Shown: positions 23,427 to 33,533, counted from the first letter of the stretch. The stretch: 38,089 nucleotides of DNA from Daejeonella sp. (GCF_030684675.1 NZ_JAUXXZ010000067.1:1-38089); one strand, 5' to 3'. A program made the numbers and translations. The notes: a model not told the origin generated them from the letters alone.

Positions 23427-25694
23427 ATGAAAAAAGTTTTTTCCCTTCTTGCAGTGTTGGTAATAAACTGTTTTACTATAATCTCATTATTTGGCCAGCT
23501 CACAGAAGAAAGAAAGTCGGGCTATAAAGTTCTTGCCGGCCTTGTTAATGATGATCCGAAAAACAGTTCAAAGTTCAGATTTAATGAGACCAAACTTGAT
23601 GCTTCAGGTATTGAGAAAGACGCACAACTGATTAAATTAAAGTTTGATCAAAAAATGGGAATAATCAGGCTTCAGGAAACTGAACTTGTGGAGGATGATG
23701 CTCCTGCTGCCGGTCTTCCCGAAGGTTATAAAACCTATACAAAAGGTCCTGTAGAATGGGTTGAGGATCTGAGAAAGGGGATTATAATTAAAAAAATTCT
23801 GGAGATTGAAAATCCAATTGCAGCTTCAGCCAGACTGGTATTTAAAGGAATGGAGGTTAAGGGTAACAGAGCCCCGCTTCATTTATCCCTGAATGGTGAA
23901 AAGTTTGTCAGACCGGCTTCTGTCATCGCCTATCCGCATGCACGTCAGTATATTGATATGGCAGGACTAGACCGATGGTATTATATCGACCTTCCGCATG
24001 ATAAATTACGTAAAGGAAAGAATGAGATCCAGATGTGGACTGAGACCGATTCAACTTCCTGGCGGGTATTGATTGCGCATATTAATGAGTTTAAACGTGG
24101 GTCTCTAACACGTACAAGTCCCAACCGTTCTTTGAAAAGTAAAGATGGCGGCAGTACATGGAGCGATACAAAACTCGGAGCAATGGATCAGATTGATGGA
24201 GAATACTCCATACGATTTAGCATTGACAGATTCCTTCCAGTCGGTGAATATGTTTCTCCTTTAATTGACCTTGTTGATGGGGAAAATCCACTCAAGCATA
24301 GTTCAGCCAATTTGAAAGCATCATTCTGGGCCGATCTCGAAGAACCATCAATGACTTCCGCCAAAGTTCTTATTCGATATGGATCAGGTCCATTTATTGG
24401 TGATAATACATGGACAGCCTGGCAGCCACTCGAAAGAGGCCGTGAATATTCCCTTGGCGATAAACGCTATTTCCAATGGAAAGCAGAACTGAGTACCGCT
24501 GATCTTTTAAAAACTCCGCTGATCAGAGGCTTTCGTTATTCAACATCGTGGGAAGATAATTCACTGAATACTAAAGCCGGACTGCAGGCTCATGTAATAA
24601 ATAATGGCAGGATAATACAATCTTCATATCCTTTCTCTTATGAAAATCTAAATCACCTTGATCTTAAAAAGTACAGGGAAGATCATAAGCTTGATCAGAT
24701 TGTAAAAGGTGCCAACACTGAATTTGAAGTGATGATGCTTCTGCTCAATTGGGCCTATCGTGTACCACTCAGGAGTGAAGCCTATTCCTGGAACTGGAAT
24801 GATGTTACTGTTAACCCCGTAATTGATGAAGGAACGGGTATGCCACGACTAAATGGCCCCTTTTTCAAAGGCCGGCGTATGGTTGAAATGTGTCTATATC
24901 CAAATCAGGCTTTGATTGGAGCACTTTTGTCAATGGGATATCAGGCGCGGCATATCAATATCCATAGTGAAGGGGAGAGCGGGCATGAAGTGACCGAGGT
25001 GTGGTCAAATCAGCTGAATAAGTGGATCTATATGGATTCAACCCGCGACTATTATTATTTTGATCCTGAAACAGGTATCCCATTCAATCTTCTTGAAATC
25101 CATAAATTACTGGCGGCCGCAATGCCCCGTGTCGAAACCTGGGAGCGCCCTTTTGCACCAGAGTTTGGTGAAGAACTCGTAAAAACATTAAAAGTTGGAC
25201 AGCGTCAGGGTAATAATCCTTTCTCAATTCAGGGTGGTGGTGGTACCCATATTTTGGAAATTATGGGTCATTTCCGAATCATCCCGCGTAACGACTTCCT
25301 TTCAAAGCCCCTGCCGGTTCCTGTGCATACCGGTGATACCATGTGGGGATGGGATGGATTTTTAAACTGGTACGATGATGTATTTCCAAAGCGCGATGAA
25401 TATCAGCGATATACTAACCGTGAATCGGATTTTTATCAGCCTTTGAATCAGGCTAAAATTTATCTCAATGAGACCAATAAATCCGGAATTCTGAAAGTGG
25501 AAGTTGATGCTTTTACTCCCGGTGGATCTGATGGATTTCTCGTTGCCAATAAGGATGGAGAATGGCAAAATCAGAGCCAGAAATCATGGGATTGGACATT
25601 GCAGAGTGGCCTGAATACAATTAAAGTCCGCACAAAAAATGTAAGTGGGATACTTGGTCCGGTTTCTGAACTAAACGTAACCTACAATCCATAA
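23427..25694 (+). CDS. Secreted transglutaminase-like protein with N-terminal beta domains
   Basis: The ATG at 23427 is chosen over an in-frame TTG two codons earlier because it gives a clean signal peptide (MKKVFSLLAVLVINCFTIISLFGQ); length 755 residues. The first 400 or so residues are beta-rich and contain a sialidase-like 'SKDGGSTWSD' and a 'TWTAWQPLERG' segment. A transglutaminase/protease-like core follows: C489 in 'VEMCLYPNQALIGALL', H520 in 'SGHEVTEVW' and D537 in 'WIYMDSTRDYY', the expected Cys-His-Asp triad. The C-terminus looks like an Ig-like sheet. Proteins of this design recur in Bacteroidota glycan loci; the actual reaction is unknown and need not be transglutamination. It heads the third block. 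Confidence 0.75.
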   Translation: MKKVFSLLAVLVINCFTIISLFGQLTEERKSGYKVLAGLVNDDPKNSSKFRFNETKLDASGIEKDAQLIKLKFDQKMGIIRLQETELVEDDAPAAGLPEGYKTYTKGPVEWVEDLRKGIIIKKILEIENPIAASARLVFKGMEVKGNRAPLHLSLNGEKFVRPASVIAYPHARQYIDMAGLDRWYYIDLPHDKLRKGKNEIQMWTETDSTSWRVLIAHINEFKRGSLTRTSPNRSLKSKDGGSTWSDTKLGAMDQIDGEYSIRFSIDRFLPVGEYVSPLIDLVDGENPLKHSSANLKASFWADLEEPSMTSAKVLIRYGSGPFIGDNTWTAWQPLERGREYSLGDKRYFQWKAELSTADLLKTPLIRGFRYSTSWEDNSLNTKAGLQAHVINNGRIIQSSYPFSYENLNHLDLKKYREDHKLDQIVKGANTEFEVMMLLLNWAYRVPLRSEAYSWNWNDVTVNPVIDEGTGMPRLNGPFFKGRRMVEMCLYPNQALIGALLSMGYQARHINIHSEGESGHEVTEVWSNQLNKWIYMDSTRDYYYFDPETGIPFNLLEIHKLLAAAMPRVETWERPFAPEFGEELVKTLKVGQRQGNNPFSIQGGGGTHILEIMGHFRIIPRNDFLSKPLPVPVHTGDTMWGWDGFLNWYDDVFPKRDEYQRYTNRESDFYQPLNQAKIYLNETNKSGILKVEVDAFTPGGSDGFLVANKDGEWQNQSQKSWDWTLQSGLNTIKVRTKNVSGILGPVSELNVTYNP

Positions 25695-25740
25695 ATGGAT
25701 TTTATTTATCTGTTTAATTGACCGGACAAAACTGATTTGA

Positions 25741-26979
25741 ATGATGATAAATAATAAAAAGCTTCAGCGGGCTGAGTTTATAAAAATGACCGGAGGACTG
25801 GCATTTTTAATGCTTAGCAATAAATGGTCTTTCGCTGAAAGCAGTTTATCATCTGATCTTGTTGCAAGTGCCCAAAAACGTCAGGAATATACAATCTCCT
25901 TATTAAAGCAATTGGTGACGGATATTGGTCCAAGGCTGAGTGGAAGTAAGGCCTATGCAAAGGCTGCAAAGATTGTGCTTAAGGAAATGCAGCGTTCCCT
26001 TCCTCAGGTTAATTATGATAAATACGAATTTGATGACTGGGGTCCGGTAAGTAGTTCAGATTTGATTGTTGCCGGACAGCATATTGAGGCAATACCTCAG
26101 AAAAGAGGTTTTGGAACTCCAGCCGAAGGTGTAAGGGGAATATTTAAAAAAGATGGTACTGGCTACGCAATTATTGACGAGCAAAGCGATCAGATTCTGG
26201 CATATTTTTCTGTCAGTCAATATGGAAGAGCAATTGCAGGATCTGCAAGCGGAAACCTGGACAAATTAGTCCCTGTTTTTGGGCTTGGGAAGCAGGATAT
26301 TCTCCTGCTTGATCGATTCGCAAAAAATAAAAGCCAGGCCTGGATTAAATCAGAATATAAGCCTGTTCATAAAGCCCCTGGAATCAATGTAATTGGTCGT
26401 ATACAGGGGAAAAGTAAAAGTGAAATTTTGATTATTGCCCATCTGGATACTATTTTCAATACGGCGGGTGCTAATGATAATGCCGCTTCAGTTATTGTCA
26501 TGCTGATGCTGGCACATGCAGCATCCGCGAGGCAAAATAATCACACCCTGACTTTTTTAGCCTCTGATTCGGAGGAATATGTTTTTGAAGGGGCATATCA
26601 CTATGCAAATAGCCGGATTGCAGATAATACAATGAAGGATATTAAATATGTCCTGAATTTTGATTCCCTGACCTATGGACCAAATCTCTGGATTAATTCG
26701 AAAGACCAGGGTGTCAAAGATATGATCAGGGATATTCATAAGGATTTGAATATTGAATCAACACCAATCTATGGTGAAAATGATGGATTTGTAATGGATT
26801 CATTGCCTTTTAAACCATCGGGTGCCAGAGCATTGCATGCAAACAGCAGGGGTTATGATGAAAAGACCCTGCCGGTTTATCATCGGCCTGATGATACTGC
26901 GGATAAAGTCCCGCTTGATTGTGTGGAGATCAGTTTTAAGGTGTTTGATGAGTTTATAAAAAGGGTTGATCGTATGTAG
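25741..26979 (+). CDS. M28-family zinc metallopeptidase, exported
   Basis: 412 residues. The N-terminus 'LQRAEFIKMTGGLAFLML' looks like a degenerate Tat signal (QR in place of RR) with a hydrophobic stretch at 17-26. M28 two-zinc ligands are all present: H234 and D236 in 'IIAHLDTI', D246 in 'GANDNAAS', E278/E279 in 'SDSEEYVFEGA', D308 in 'LNFDS' and H381 in 'YHRPDDTADKV'. M28 enzymes are aminopeptidases or act on small amides such as glutamate carboxypeptidase substrates. A PA-like insert domain occupies about 95-205. In this locus it may remove an amino acid or acyl group from a modified sugar, but that is only suggested by context. It starts 46 bp after the preceding gene. Confidence 0.87.
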   Translation: MMINNKKLQRAEFIKMTGGLAFLMLSNKWSFAESSLSSDLVASAQKRQEYTISLLKQLVTDIGPRLSGSKAYAKAAKIVLKEMQRSLPQVNYDKYEFDDWGPVSSSDLIVAGQHIEAIPQKRGFGTPAEGVRGIFKKDGTGYAIIDEQSDQILAYFSVSQYGRAIAGSASGNLDKLVPVFGLGKQDILLLDRFAKNKSQAWIKSEYKPVHKAPGINVIGRIQGKSKSEILIIAHLDTIFNTAGANDNAASVIVMLMLAHAASARQNNHTLTFLASDSEEYVFEGAYHYANSRIADNTMKDIKYVLNFDSLTYGPNLWINSKDQGVKDMIRDIHKDLNIESTPIYGENDGFVMDSLPFKPSGARALHANSRGYDEKTLPVYHRPDDTADKVPLDCVEISFKVFDEFIKRVDRM

Positions 26980-27047
26980 AAACCTTGTCCCTAATCGTAA
27001 TTGCACATAATAAATAATAAAAATCAATATAATTAAATTAAGAATAC

Positions 27048-28394
27048 ATGAAAATCGCCGCATTTGTTGCCTTACTTTTTACAGCCGGAATGGCTAATGC
27101 CCAATCGGGATCCGGTTGGTACACCGAAGGGAAGGACTACAACCCCACCCGAAGAATTAAGATCACCGTTACAAATCCTTTAAATGTAGCCATTAAAGCT
27201 TGTCCGATCGTTGTGCCACGGACTAGCTTGCCAATGCAAAATATCCCTGAACGCTGGATAGGCATTGTAGACCCAAAGCTTCCATCAGATCCTGAACCAA
27301 CGGTTGAACAACTCAAGACCAATAGCGGTTATGTGAGAAGAAAAGAAACCAATGGTCACTATGTAGAACTTCAGGTAGACGATAAGAATAAAGATGGTAT
27401 TTGGGATGAGATCTTTTTCATGTCAGATCTGGCAGCTAAAGAATCAAGAGATTTTTACATCTATATCGACCATTATGAGCGGGGAATGTATGAGCATCAG
27501 GTTCATGCATCAATCGCCAATTACGGACGTCATATTGTACCCTTATGGGAATCAAAGGATATGGGCTGGAAACTATGGTATCCTCATGAAGTAGATCTTC
27601 ATGGTAAAAGAGCTCCAATGCTGACCGCTTATTATGAGTATTCAACCAATAAGTCGGGTTATTATATGCCATGGGAAATGGGAACAGATATCATGACCGT
27701 TGCCAGTACTTTTGGTGCAGGGGGTATGTGTATTTTCGAAAACCCGATGGATATGGAGAACCCGGCACGCGCCTACCATTCTCCTTTCAAAAATAAAGGT
27801 CCCTTTGATGATAGCCGCTTTGCATTTGATTTAGTGTACAATGGCCCCCTTCGTAGTATGATTAAGGTTAGAACAACTAATTGGAATTCAGGAAAGGGAT
27901 TTTATGAACTGGATCAGTATTATACCGCCTATGCCGGAAAAAGCTGGAGCACTGTGGAGACCAAATTCAGCGAATTTAATGCACCAAATGCCCAGGTGAT
28001 GTTTGGAGCAGGTATTCGCCGGATTATGAATGAATATACCTCAGTCAATAAAAATGGAATCGCTATTTCAATGGGTAAAAATGTTGAAGCCAGAATTCCG
28101 GATGAGGATATCGGTGATGAGGTTTTAATGGTGCCATGGCAGGGAATAGGTATGGTTGTAAAAGATAAATACAGGCCTCAATATCAGGCTATTAAAAACT
28201 ATGGTGGTAACCATGTTTTTAAAATGCCGGTTACCAGTGACCTTAGTTATGAGTACATGATATTTGGTGCATGGAGTTTCGGTGAAGTAAATAATAATGA
28301 AAAGGATTTTGTAAAGTATGTTGAAGACGAGGCATTGAAATACAATTATCCGCCGCAGATAGCAGTACATGCGCTTGAGACTAAAGCCAAATAA
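27048..28394 (+). CDS. DUF4861-family secreted protein
   Basis: 448 residues, signal peptide to about residue 18 (GMANA). Hallmarks of DUF4861 are visible: 'ELQVDDKNKDGIWDEIFFMSDL' at about 106-127, 'VPLWESKDMGWKLWYPHEVDLHGKRAP' and 'WEMGTDIMTVASTFGAGG'. The family occurs in Bacteroidota loci for uronate- and rhamnose-containing glycans; I cannot assign a reaction from the sequence. A ladder of conserved Asp, Glu, His and Trp residues suggests an enzyme rather than a binding protein. It lies in the same run as the ceramidase-like and heparinase-like genes. Confidence 0.75.
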   Translation: MKIAAFVALLFTAGMANAQSGSGWYTEGKDYNPTRRIKITVTNPLNVAIKACPIVVPRTSLPMQNIPERWIGIVDPKLPSDPEPTVEQLKTNSGYVRRKETNGHYVELQVDDKNKDGIWDEIFFMSDLAAKESRDFYIYIDHYERGMYEHQVHASIANYGRHIVPLWESKDMGWKLWYPHEVDLHGKRAPMLTAYYEYSTNKSGYYMPWEMGTDIMTVASTFGAGGMCIFENPMDMENPARAYHSPFKNKGPFDDSRFAFDLVYNGPLRSMIKVRTTNWNSGKGFYELDQYYTAYAGKSWSTVETKFSEFNAPNAQVMFGAGIRRIMNEYTSVNKNGIAISMGKNVEARIPDEDIGDEVLMVPWQGIGMVVKDKYRPQYQAIKNYGGNHVFKMPVTSDLSYEYMIFGAWSFGEVNNNEKDFVKYVEDEALKYNYPPQIAVHALETKAK

Positions 28395-28512
28395 AACAGA
28401 TGGGATAAGTAAGTCCGGTTTGTAAAGCAGGATCGGTTTTCCCTCTAAACTTTATCAATTGAGAAGAATGTCTGCCATTGACCATCTTATGTTCTAAATT
28501 TTTACAAAGGCT

Positions 28513-29994
28513 ATGAAAAACATGCATTTTTTAAAGGTATCCTCAGTCATGCTGATGGTATTGATGGGTTTATTTGGCACCTTATCAGCACAAATAAAAG
28601 TGGGTGTTGCCGAAACGGTAATTACGCCACCAAATCCAATTGGTTTCAGGATGGCGGGATACGACAGGGGAACGAATACTTCTACAGGTGTTCACGATGA
28701 TCTATTCGCCCGAAGTCTGGTTGTTGAAGCTGCTGATGGGACCAGTTCTGCGATGATTACTGTCGCTGTGGTGAATATGTCTGAACTGGTGATGGATCAG
28801 ATCCGCAGCGGGGTAAATAAAGAGACCGGTATTCCCTTTAAAAATGTGATTATTTCATCTACTCACACGCATTCCGGTCCGGTGATGGGTAATCTTGAGG
28901 ATGCTTATATTAAGTTTTTCATAAGCAGGGCTGTTCAAAGTGCTGTCAATGCATGGAAGGGCAGAGTTAATGGGAAGATTGGAGCAGGTTCAACCGAAGT
29001 GTTTGGAATGGCAATGAACGACCGCAGAATGGAACATGGTGGTGTTCCGCCTGATCCGGAAGCTGCGGTTATAAAAGTTGAGAATGTTCAGGGTAAACTA
29101 ATGGGGGTATTTTTTAATTATGGCTGTCACCCTTCTGCATTGGATCTTCATAATTTAAAATTTACAGAGGACTGGCCGTATTTTTCAATCAAAGGAATTA
29201 AAGAGAAATTGCCAAAAGGTGTTATTGTGGGCTACTTTCAATCAGCACAGGGCGATGCAAAAGTGGGTTATCAGGCAGAACTGTCTGCAGTAGGTGCTTT
29301 TATGCAGGGTATAAGGAGTTTTGAATTCGCCGAAAAGAAGGGTCTTGTTCTTTCTGAAGCGGTACTTAAAGTATTGCCTGAGATTAAAACTGCTGCAAAC
29401 CTGGATGTAAAAGTTACCTATGATAAATTCAAGATCCCAATCCGGACAACCTTCCCTTATACACATGAAGAAGCCCTTCGCTGGCAGGGGCAGGCAAAGA
29501 AGACCCTGGATGAAAAGGAAAAATTGGTTATTTATTATCCCAAAGATCTGGAAGGTGATGCCCGGCTAAAGGAAGCAGCCCGTGAATTGGTTGCAAAAGG
29601 AAGCATAGGGAAAACCATCGGACCAAGAACATTGGATAAATTCAAAGTTGATTACTGGCTTGCGACACAGGCAGTCGCTCAGTCCAAAAGGATTGAGGCT
29701 CTACCGGCAAATCCTGCACCCTATTTAATGCCAATGCAGGCGATACGGATTGGAACCACGGTTTTCGTAACCTTCCCGGCTGAAGTCTTTACTGAGATAG
29801 GTTTAAGCGTTAAACAGAAATCTCCCTATGCAAATACCTTTATTTTGGGTGTAGCAGGTGGGTTTAATGGGTATATCGCCACGGCTGCAGAATATATTGA
29901 AGGGGGTTATGCCGTTAATGGTAGTCCTTATGCACCTCAGGCAGAGCAGGTGTTGATTGATGCGTCGATGGAATTGATTGAGAGGGTGAAGTGA
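28513..29994 (+). CDS. Neutral ceramidase N-terminal-domain protein (zinc amidase-like)
   Basis: 493 residues with a signal peptide (cleavage near LSAQ, 27). The N-terminal domain of neutral/alkaline ceramidases is clear: 'VGVAETVITPP' at 30-40, 'GVHDDLFARSLVVE', H118-T-H120 in 'SSTHTHSGP', and H206 in 'NYGCHPSAL', the expected zinc ligands. 'GDAKVGY' stands where the classical enzymes have the catalytic Ser-containing 'GDVSPN', with no Ser directly after it. The C-terminal Ig-like ceramidase domain is absent (full ceramidases are around 670 residues). Members of this short group are widespread in Bacteroidota and Planctomycetes glycan loci and probably cleave amides other than ceramide. A sugar N-acyl bond is one candidate here. 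Confidence 0.8.
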   Translation: MKNMHFLKVSSVMLMVLMGLFGTLSAQIKVGVAETVITPPNPIGFRMAGYDRGTNTSTGVHDDLFARSLVVEAADGTSSAMITVAVVNMSELVMDQIRSGVNKETGIPFKNVIISSTHTHSGPVMGNLEDAYIKFFISRAVQSAVNAWKGRVNGKIGAGSTEVFGMAMNDRRMEHGGVPPDPEAAVIKVENVQGKLMGVFFNYGCHPSALDLHNLKFTEDWPYFSIKGIKEKLPKGVIVGYFQSAQGDAKVGYQAELSAVGAFMQGIRSFEFAEKKGLVLSEAVLKVLPEIKTAANLDVKVTYDKFKIPIRTTFPYTHEEALRWQGQAKKTLDEKEKLVIYYPKDLEGDARLKEAARELVAKGSIGKTIGPRTLDKFKVDYWLATQAVAQSKRIEALPANPAPYLMPMQAIRIGTTVFVTFPAEVFTEIGLSVKQKSPYANTFILGVAGGFNGYIATAAEYIEGGYAVNGSPYAPQAEQVLIDASMELIERVK

Positions 29995-30001
29995 GGTGAT
30001 A

Positions 30002-30110
30002 GTTGAGAGTGGAGAATTGAGAATTGAGAATTGAAATCGAGCCTTGACTATCACTATTTATTTCAATTGAAAAAGAATGTCATCCCGACGCAGGAGGGAA
30101 CTTAGAGATT
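30002..30110. repeat. Low-complexity GAGAATTGA repeats and GTCATCCCGACG repeat
   Basis: 30002-30036 is a run of GAGAATTGAGAATTGAGAATTG-like words, directly after the ceramidase-like stop codon. 30079-30110 carries GTCATCCCGACGCAGGAGGG and a short tail, a known dispersed intergenic word in Bacteroidota. Together they occupy the first half of the 227-bp gap; the second half (30111-30221) shows no clear promoter. Confidence 0.7.
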
Positions 30111-30221
30111 TTAAAGAAGATTTTAATATGGAAAAATGTAATCCATCGTAATAATAAGGTCAGTATCGTACAATGAATCAATAAATTACTGACAACAGGT
30201 AACTGATAACAGAATTAGATT

Positions 30222-33200
30222 ATGAAAATAAAAGCAATCCTCCCTTTCCTGTCACTTTTCCTCTTTGTAAGTGCATTAAATGCACAAACATCTGGAAGCA
30301 GGGTGCCTTATGTCATTTATGATAATTTCGATACAGGTGAAATGTTTACCTGGGAGCCTTATCCCTATCAGCAGGATACGGGTTATGATCCATTATTTGG
30401 TACGAAGAAGGAGCCTGCTTTTGGAGGAAAGGGGAGTTCGCTTTCCCGCATAACAAAGCCTAATGATGCCAATGATCTGACACAGGGATTTACCAAGCGG
30501 ATTGATATGTATTCTTTGAATTCTACAAGACTAAAGTTTGTATATTATTTCATGACTGACAGAAAACCTGAGAAGCTGGATGTTTCCCTCGGGACTTTCG
30601 ATGGGAAATTATTCACCCATACAATTTTATCACCAAAGGCAAATACCTGGGTAGAGGTGGATATTCCGCTTAATTCGTTTTCTCTTAATGGAATATCATT
30701 GAAAGGAGGTGCTCATTTACAGGTTGTAGTAGTGCAGGCCTTTTATCCGCTTGTTAATCATTTGCCAAGTTACAGCATACTTATGGACGAGTTCAAGCTA
30801 AACGGTGAAAGATCCCGTCAGTTTATCGCTCAATCCCCCAATTCAACCTGGTTTGAGCAGTTCGGTCATGCTATATTGAACAAGCATTACTCAAATGGTG
30901 AAACGATTAACCTGAGCATCTCAGCCGAGCCGGGTAAAGCCCTGAATGAAGTGAGTGCCGAACTTATTAGTCCGGATAATAAAACGGCAGTAAGCAATAT
31001 CAAATTTTATGATGATGGAAGCCACGGTGATTTAAAGGCTTTAGATGGTATCTGGTCAAATAATGCAGTTTATACAATTAAACCATTAGATCCACGGGGT
31101 CAGTGGAAGGTCAGGGCTGAATCGGGAACCGGAACAGAGCAATTTTCCTGGGATCTTGGATTCATCGTTCCTGTTTCTGATCACGCAGCAGGCGTACACC
31201 CAAGAGTATTTCATTCACAGGCTCAACTGGATGCCCGTATGGCAGGACCTGAGCCCGAGTCTGCAAAAAAACTTCTTAATAATTTAATTCAAAGTTATAA
31301 ACCATCAACAATTGATATCGATAAGCTACCTGCGCAAAATATGGTCGCACCGGAGTCGGTAACTGGAGGACCATACGCAAGTGCCGGTATGGGCGGATGG
31401 TATAATACTCAGAATGCTTTGGTCAGAGTAATAACTAATGAAGCCTGGCACTATGCACTTACAAAAAACAAGGATGCAGCAGATAGGGCAAAGGCAGCAC
31501 TCTTAAAACTTAGTCTATTACCTTCATGGCATCACCCCTGGATGGAAGCCAATGGTAACCATACCTATTATCCCGGAGCTCCTGCAGCCTTTGCAGCCGG
31601 TATAGCTTACGATATTTTATATAATTTACTCAGTGCTGAAGAGCAAAAGACTGTACGTGATGGCATGATGGAAAAATCGATTAAACCATTTTACCGTGAT
31701 ATGGTAGAACTGAATCGGATGCCTTCCAGTAATTCCAATCACATTGGGGTGATACTTTCGGGAGTGGGTGTTGCCGCAATGGCAATTGCAAATGATGATC
31801 CAAATTTACCGGGTTTGGAGCCCTATTTGTCGGGGATTCTCGCTAAGACTAAACAGTTTATCGACCGTACGATGTTGCCGGAAGGCAGCTATAATGAACC
31901 CTATACCTATCAGGAAATGGGATATCGTGAATTAGTTGAATTTCTTTATTCATTAGAGCGGAATTTCGGGGTTGATTATACCTCTACAACCAATTTAAAA
32001 GAGTTTTATCAGTATCCGATCTATGTTACCCAGGCTAAGGATGGTGCTTATCAGGATTTAGGGGATGTTTCGCATACCTATAATTTTACCCAGCAGCCGA
32101 TGCAATGGCTGGTTTATAAAATGAAAGATCCTTTCATGTATAAATATGTAAAACCATCTTGGGATTCGGGTAAGGCAAGGGGCGGAATTATTCCCTATTT
32201 GTGGTACACAGAAGGGATCACGCCGATTGGCAGGGAAACGCTCCCATTATCAAAACATTTTGAAGGCAAGGGACATATGGTTACCCGGACTTCATGGGAA
32301 GATTCCGGGACTGTTATGATATTTAAGGCCGGGCCCAATGGGAATCATTATCATGCCGATCAGGGAACCATACTCTTAACACATAATGGAGAAGAACTCT
32401 TAAGTGATGCAGGACATAGCAGTGATTATTATGGAAATCTGTATTTTCCGGGCTATTATACCCAGGCGATCGGTCATAATGTGATGCTGGTAGATATGAA
32501 TGCCGAAAGCCAGTCGGTAGGGGATTTTGAAAACGGAATTGCTGCCCTCAGAACGCATCCTGAAATTACTCAATCTTTTGCCGGAAATAATTTGATGGCA
32601 GCTGTTGGGGATCTGACCAATGTTTATAAAAATAAGATTTCAAAATATACCCGGACTTTATTGAGCTCAAAGAATGGTCCTGTTTTTCTATTTGATCAGG
32701 TAAAAAGTCCCGAAGCACATGCCTACAATTGGATCTTTCATGCTGAACATACAAATGGAAAAAGCTCCATATCTTACTCTGATAACCGGATGACTATAAA
32801 CCGACCGGCAGCTCGTTTAACAATGGATATTCTTTCTCCGCAAGCATTAACCAGTCGGATCAGAAATTCAGACAGGGATGAGAGTTTTATTGCCATTTCA
32901 TCTGAAAAGATGAAAGATGCTGATTTTCTGGCCGTTATGCAGCCTGAAAGTAAACCTGCCAACGCTAATTATGCATCCAGACCAAAGCCGAAACGAATCG
33001 ATTCAAACGGATGGATTGGAGCTATACTCAATGAAGGAAATTCTACCCACTATGGATTTTTCAGGATAAATGACAGTTCAGATTCGGGTGTGGAAGGTTT
33101 TAAAACGGATGCTTCCAAATTTTCGGCACTAGTTGCAGATAATAAGCTCCAGGAAGCCTATTTTGATGGAAAGACATTTGAAGGCCATGGTTCAGATCTG

Positions 33201-33422
33201 AAATTCAGTGTTCCGGTTGCTGCTTCTCTGGAAGTGTCTTCTTCGGAAACTGTTCTGGAACTAAAAACGGATAATCCTGTTGAATTGACTATGGTCATTG
33301 GTTTAAAACCCAATTCTATTAGCTATAATGGTGTTTTGTTAAAGAACTGGAAGTATAGTCAGAAAACAAAAGTATTGAGTATTAGTCTGCCTAAGGGCCA
33401 GTCAAAAATTACTATAAATTAA
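30222..33422 (+). CDS. Large heparinase II/III-type polysaccharide lyase-like protein
   Basis: 1066 residues with a signal peptide (cleavage near ALNAQ, 22). Residues 25-200 are a beta-sandwich resembling a carbohydrate-binding module; 220-320 look Ig-like. Residues 325-660 are an alpha/alpha-toroid, with H507 in 'SSNSNHIGV' and Y561 or Y563 in 'PYTYQEMGYRE' as likely catalytic residues. The beta-sandwich half has H709-Y-H711 in 'GNHYHADQGTILL' and 'LLSDAGHSSDYYG', 'AIGHNVMLVD', the signature of the heparinase II/III C-terminal domain. Such enzymes cleave uronate-containing polysaccharides by beta-elimination. It is much longer than many family members because of the extra N-terminal domains. 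With the PL10-like gene it makes a uronate glycan the favoured target. Confidence 0.88.
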   Translation: MKIKAILPFLSLFLFVSALNAQTSGSRVPYVIYDNFDTGEMFTWEPYPYQQDTGYDPLFGTKKEPAFGGKGSSLSRITKPNDANDLTQGFTKRIDMYSLNSTRLKFVYYFMTDRKPEKLDVSLGTFDGKLFTHTILSPKANTWVEVDIPLNSFSLNGISLKGGAHLQVVVVQAFYPLVNHLPSYSILMDEFKLNGERSRQFIAQSPNSTWFEQFGHAILNKHYSNGETINLSISAEPGKALNEVSAELISPDNKTAVSNIKFYDDGSHGDLKALDGIWSNNAVYTIKPLDPRGQWKVRAESGTGTEQFSWDLGFIVPVSDHAAGVHPRVFHSQAQLDARMAGPEPESAKKLLNNLIQSYKPSTIDIDKLPAQNMVAPESVTGGPYASAGMGGWYNTQNALVRVITNEAWHYALTKNKDAADRAKAALLKLSLLPSWHHPWMEANGNHTYYPGAPAAFAAGIAYDILYNLLSAEEQKTVRDGMMEKSIKPFYRDMVELNRMPSSNSNHIGVILSGVGVAAMAIANDDPNLPGLEPYLSGILAKTKQFIDRTMLPEGSYNEPYTYQEMGYRELVEFLYSLERNFGVDYTSTTNLKEFYQYPIYVTQAKDGAYQDLGDVSHTYNFTQQPMQWLVYKMKDPFMYKYVKPSWDSGKARGGIIPYLWYTEGITPIGRETLPLSKHFEGKGHMVTRTSWEDSGTVMIFKAGPNGNHYHADQGTILLTHNGEELLSDAGHSSDYYGNLYFPGYYTQAIGHNVMLVDMNAESQSVGDFENGIAALRTHPEITQSFAGNNLMAAVGDLTNVYKNKISKYTRTLLSSKNGPVFLFDQVKSPEAHAYNWIFHAEHTNGKSSISYSDNRMTINRPAARLTMDILSPQALTSRIRNSDRDESFIAISSEKMKDADFLAVMQPESKPANANYASRPKPKRIDSNGWIGAILNEGNSTHYGFFRINDSSDSGVEGFKTDASKFSALVADNKLQEAYFDGKTFEGHGSDLKFSVPVAASLEVSSSETVLELKTDNPVELTMVIGLKPNSISYNGVLLKNWKYSQKTKVLSISLPKGQSKITIN

Positions 33423-33438
33423 GTGACATGGCATTAAA

Positions 33439-33475
33439 CACATAGAAACATAGAATCTATATATCAATCTATGTG
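33439..33475. repeat. CACATAGA/TCTATGTG inverted repeat
   Basis: An 8-bp perfect inverted pair, CACATAGA at 33439-33446 and TCTATGTG at 33468-33475, with an additional AACATAGA in the left arm. It lies 17 bp after the lyase stop codon and resembles a dispersed Bacteroidota intergenic word. It might act as a weak terminator, but no T-run follows. Confidence 0.6.
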
Positions 33476-33533
33476 ATTAAAAATTGATTGTTATTATTTA
33501 TACGTCACAATCTGGTTCAATTAATTCAAAAAA

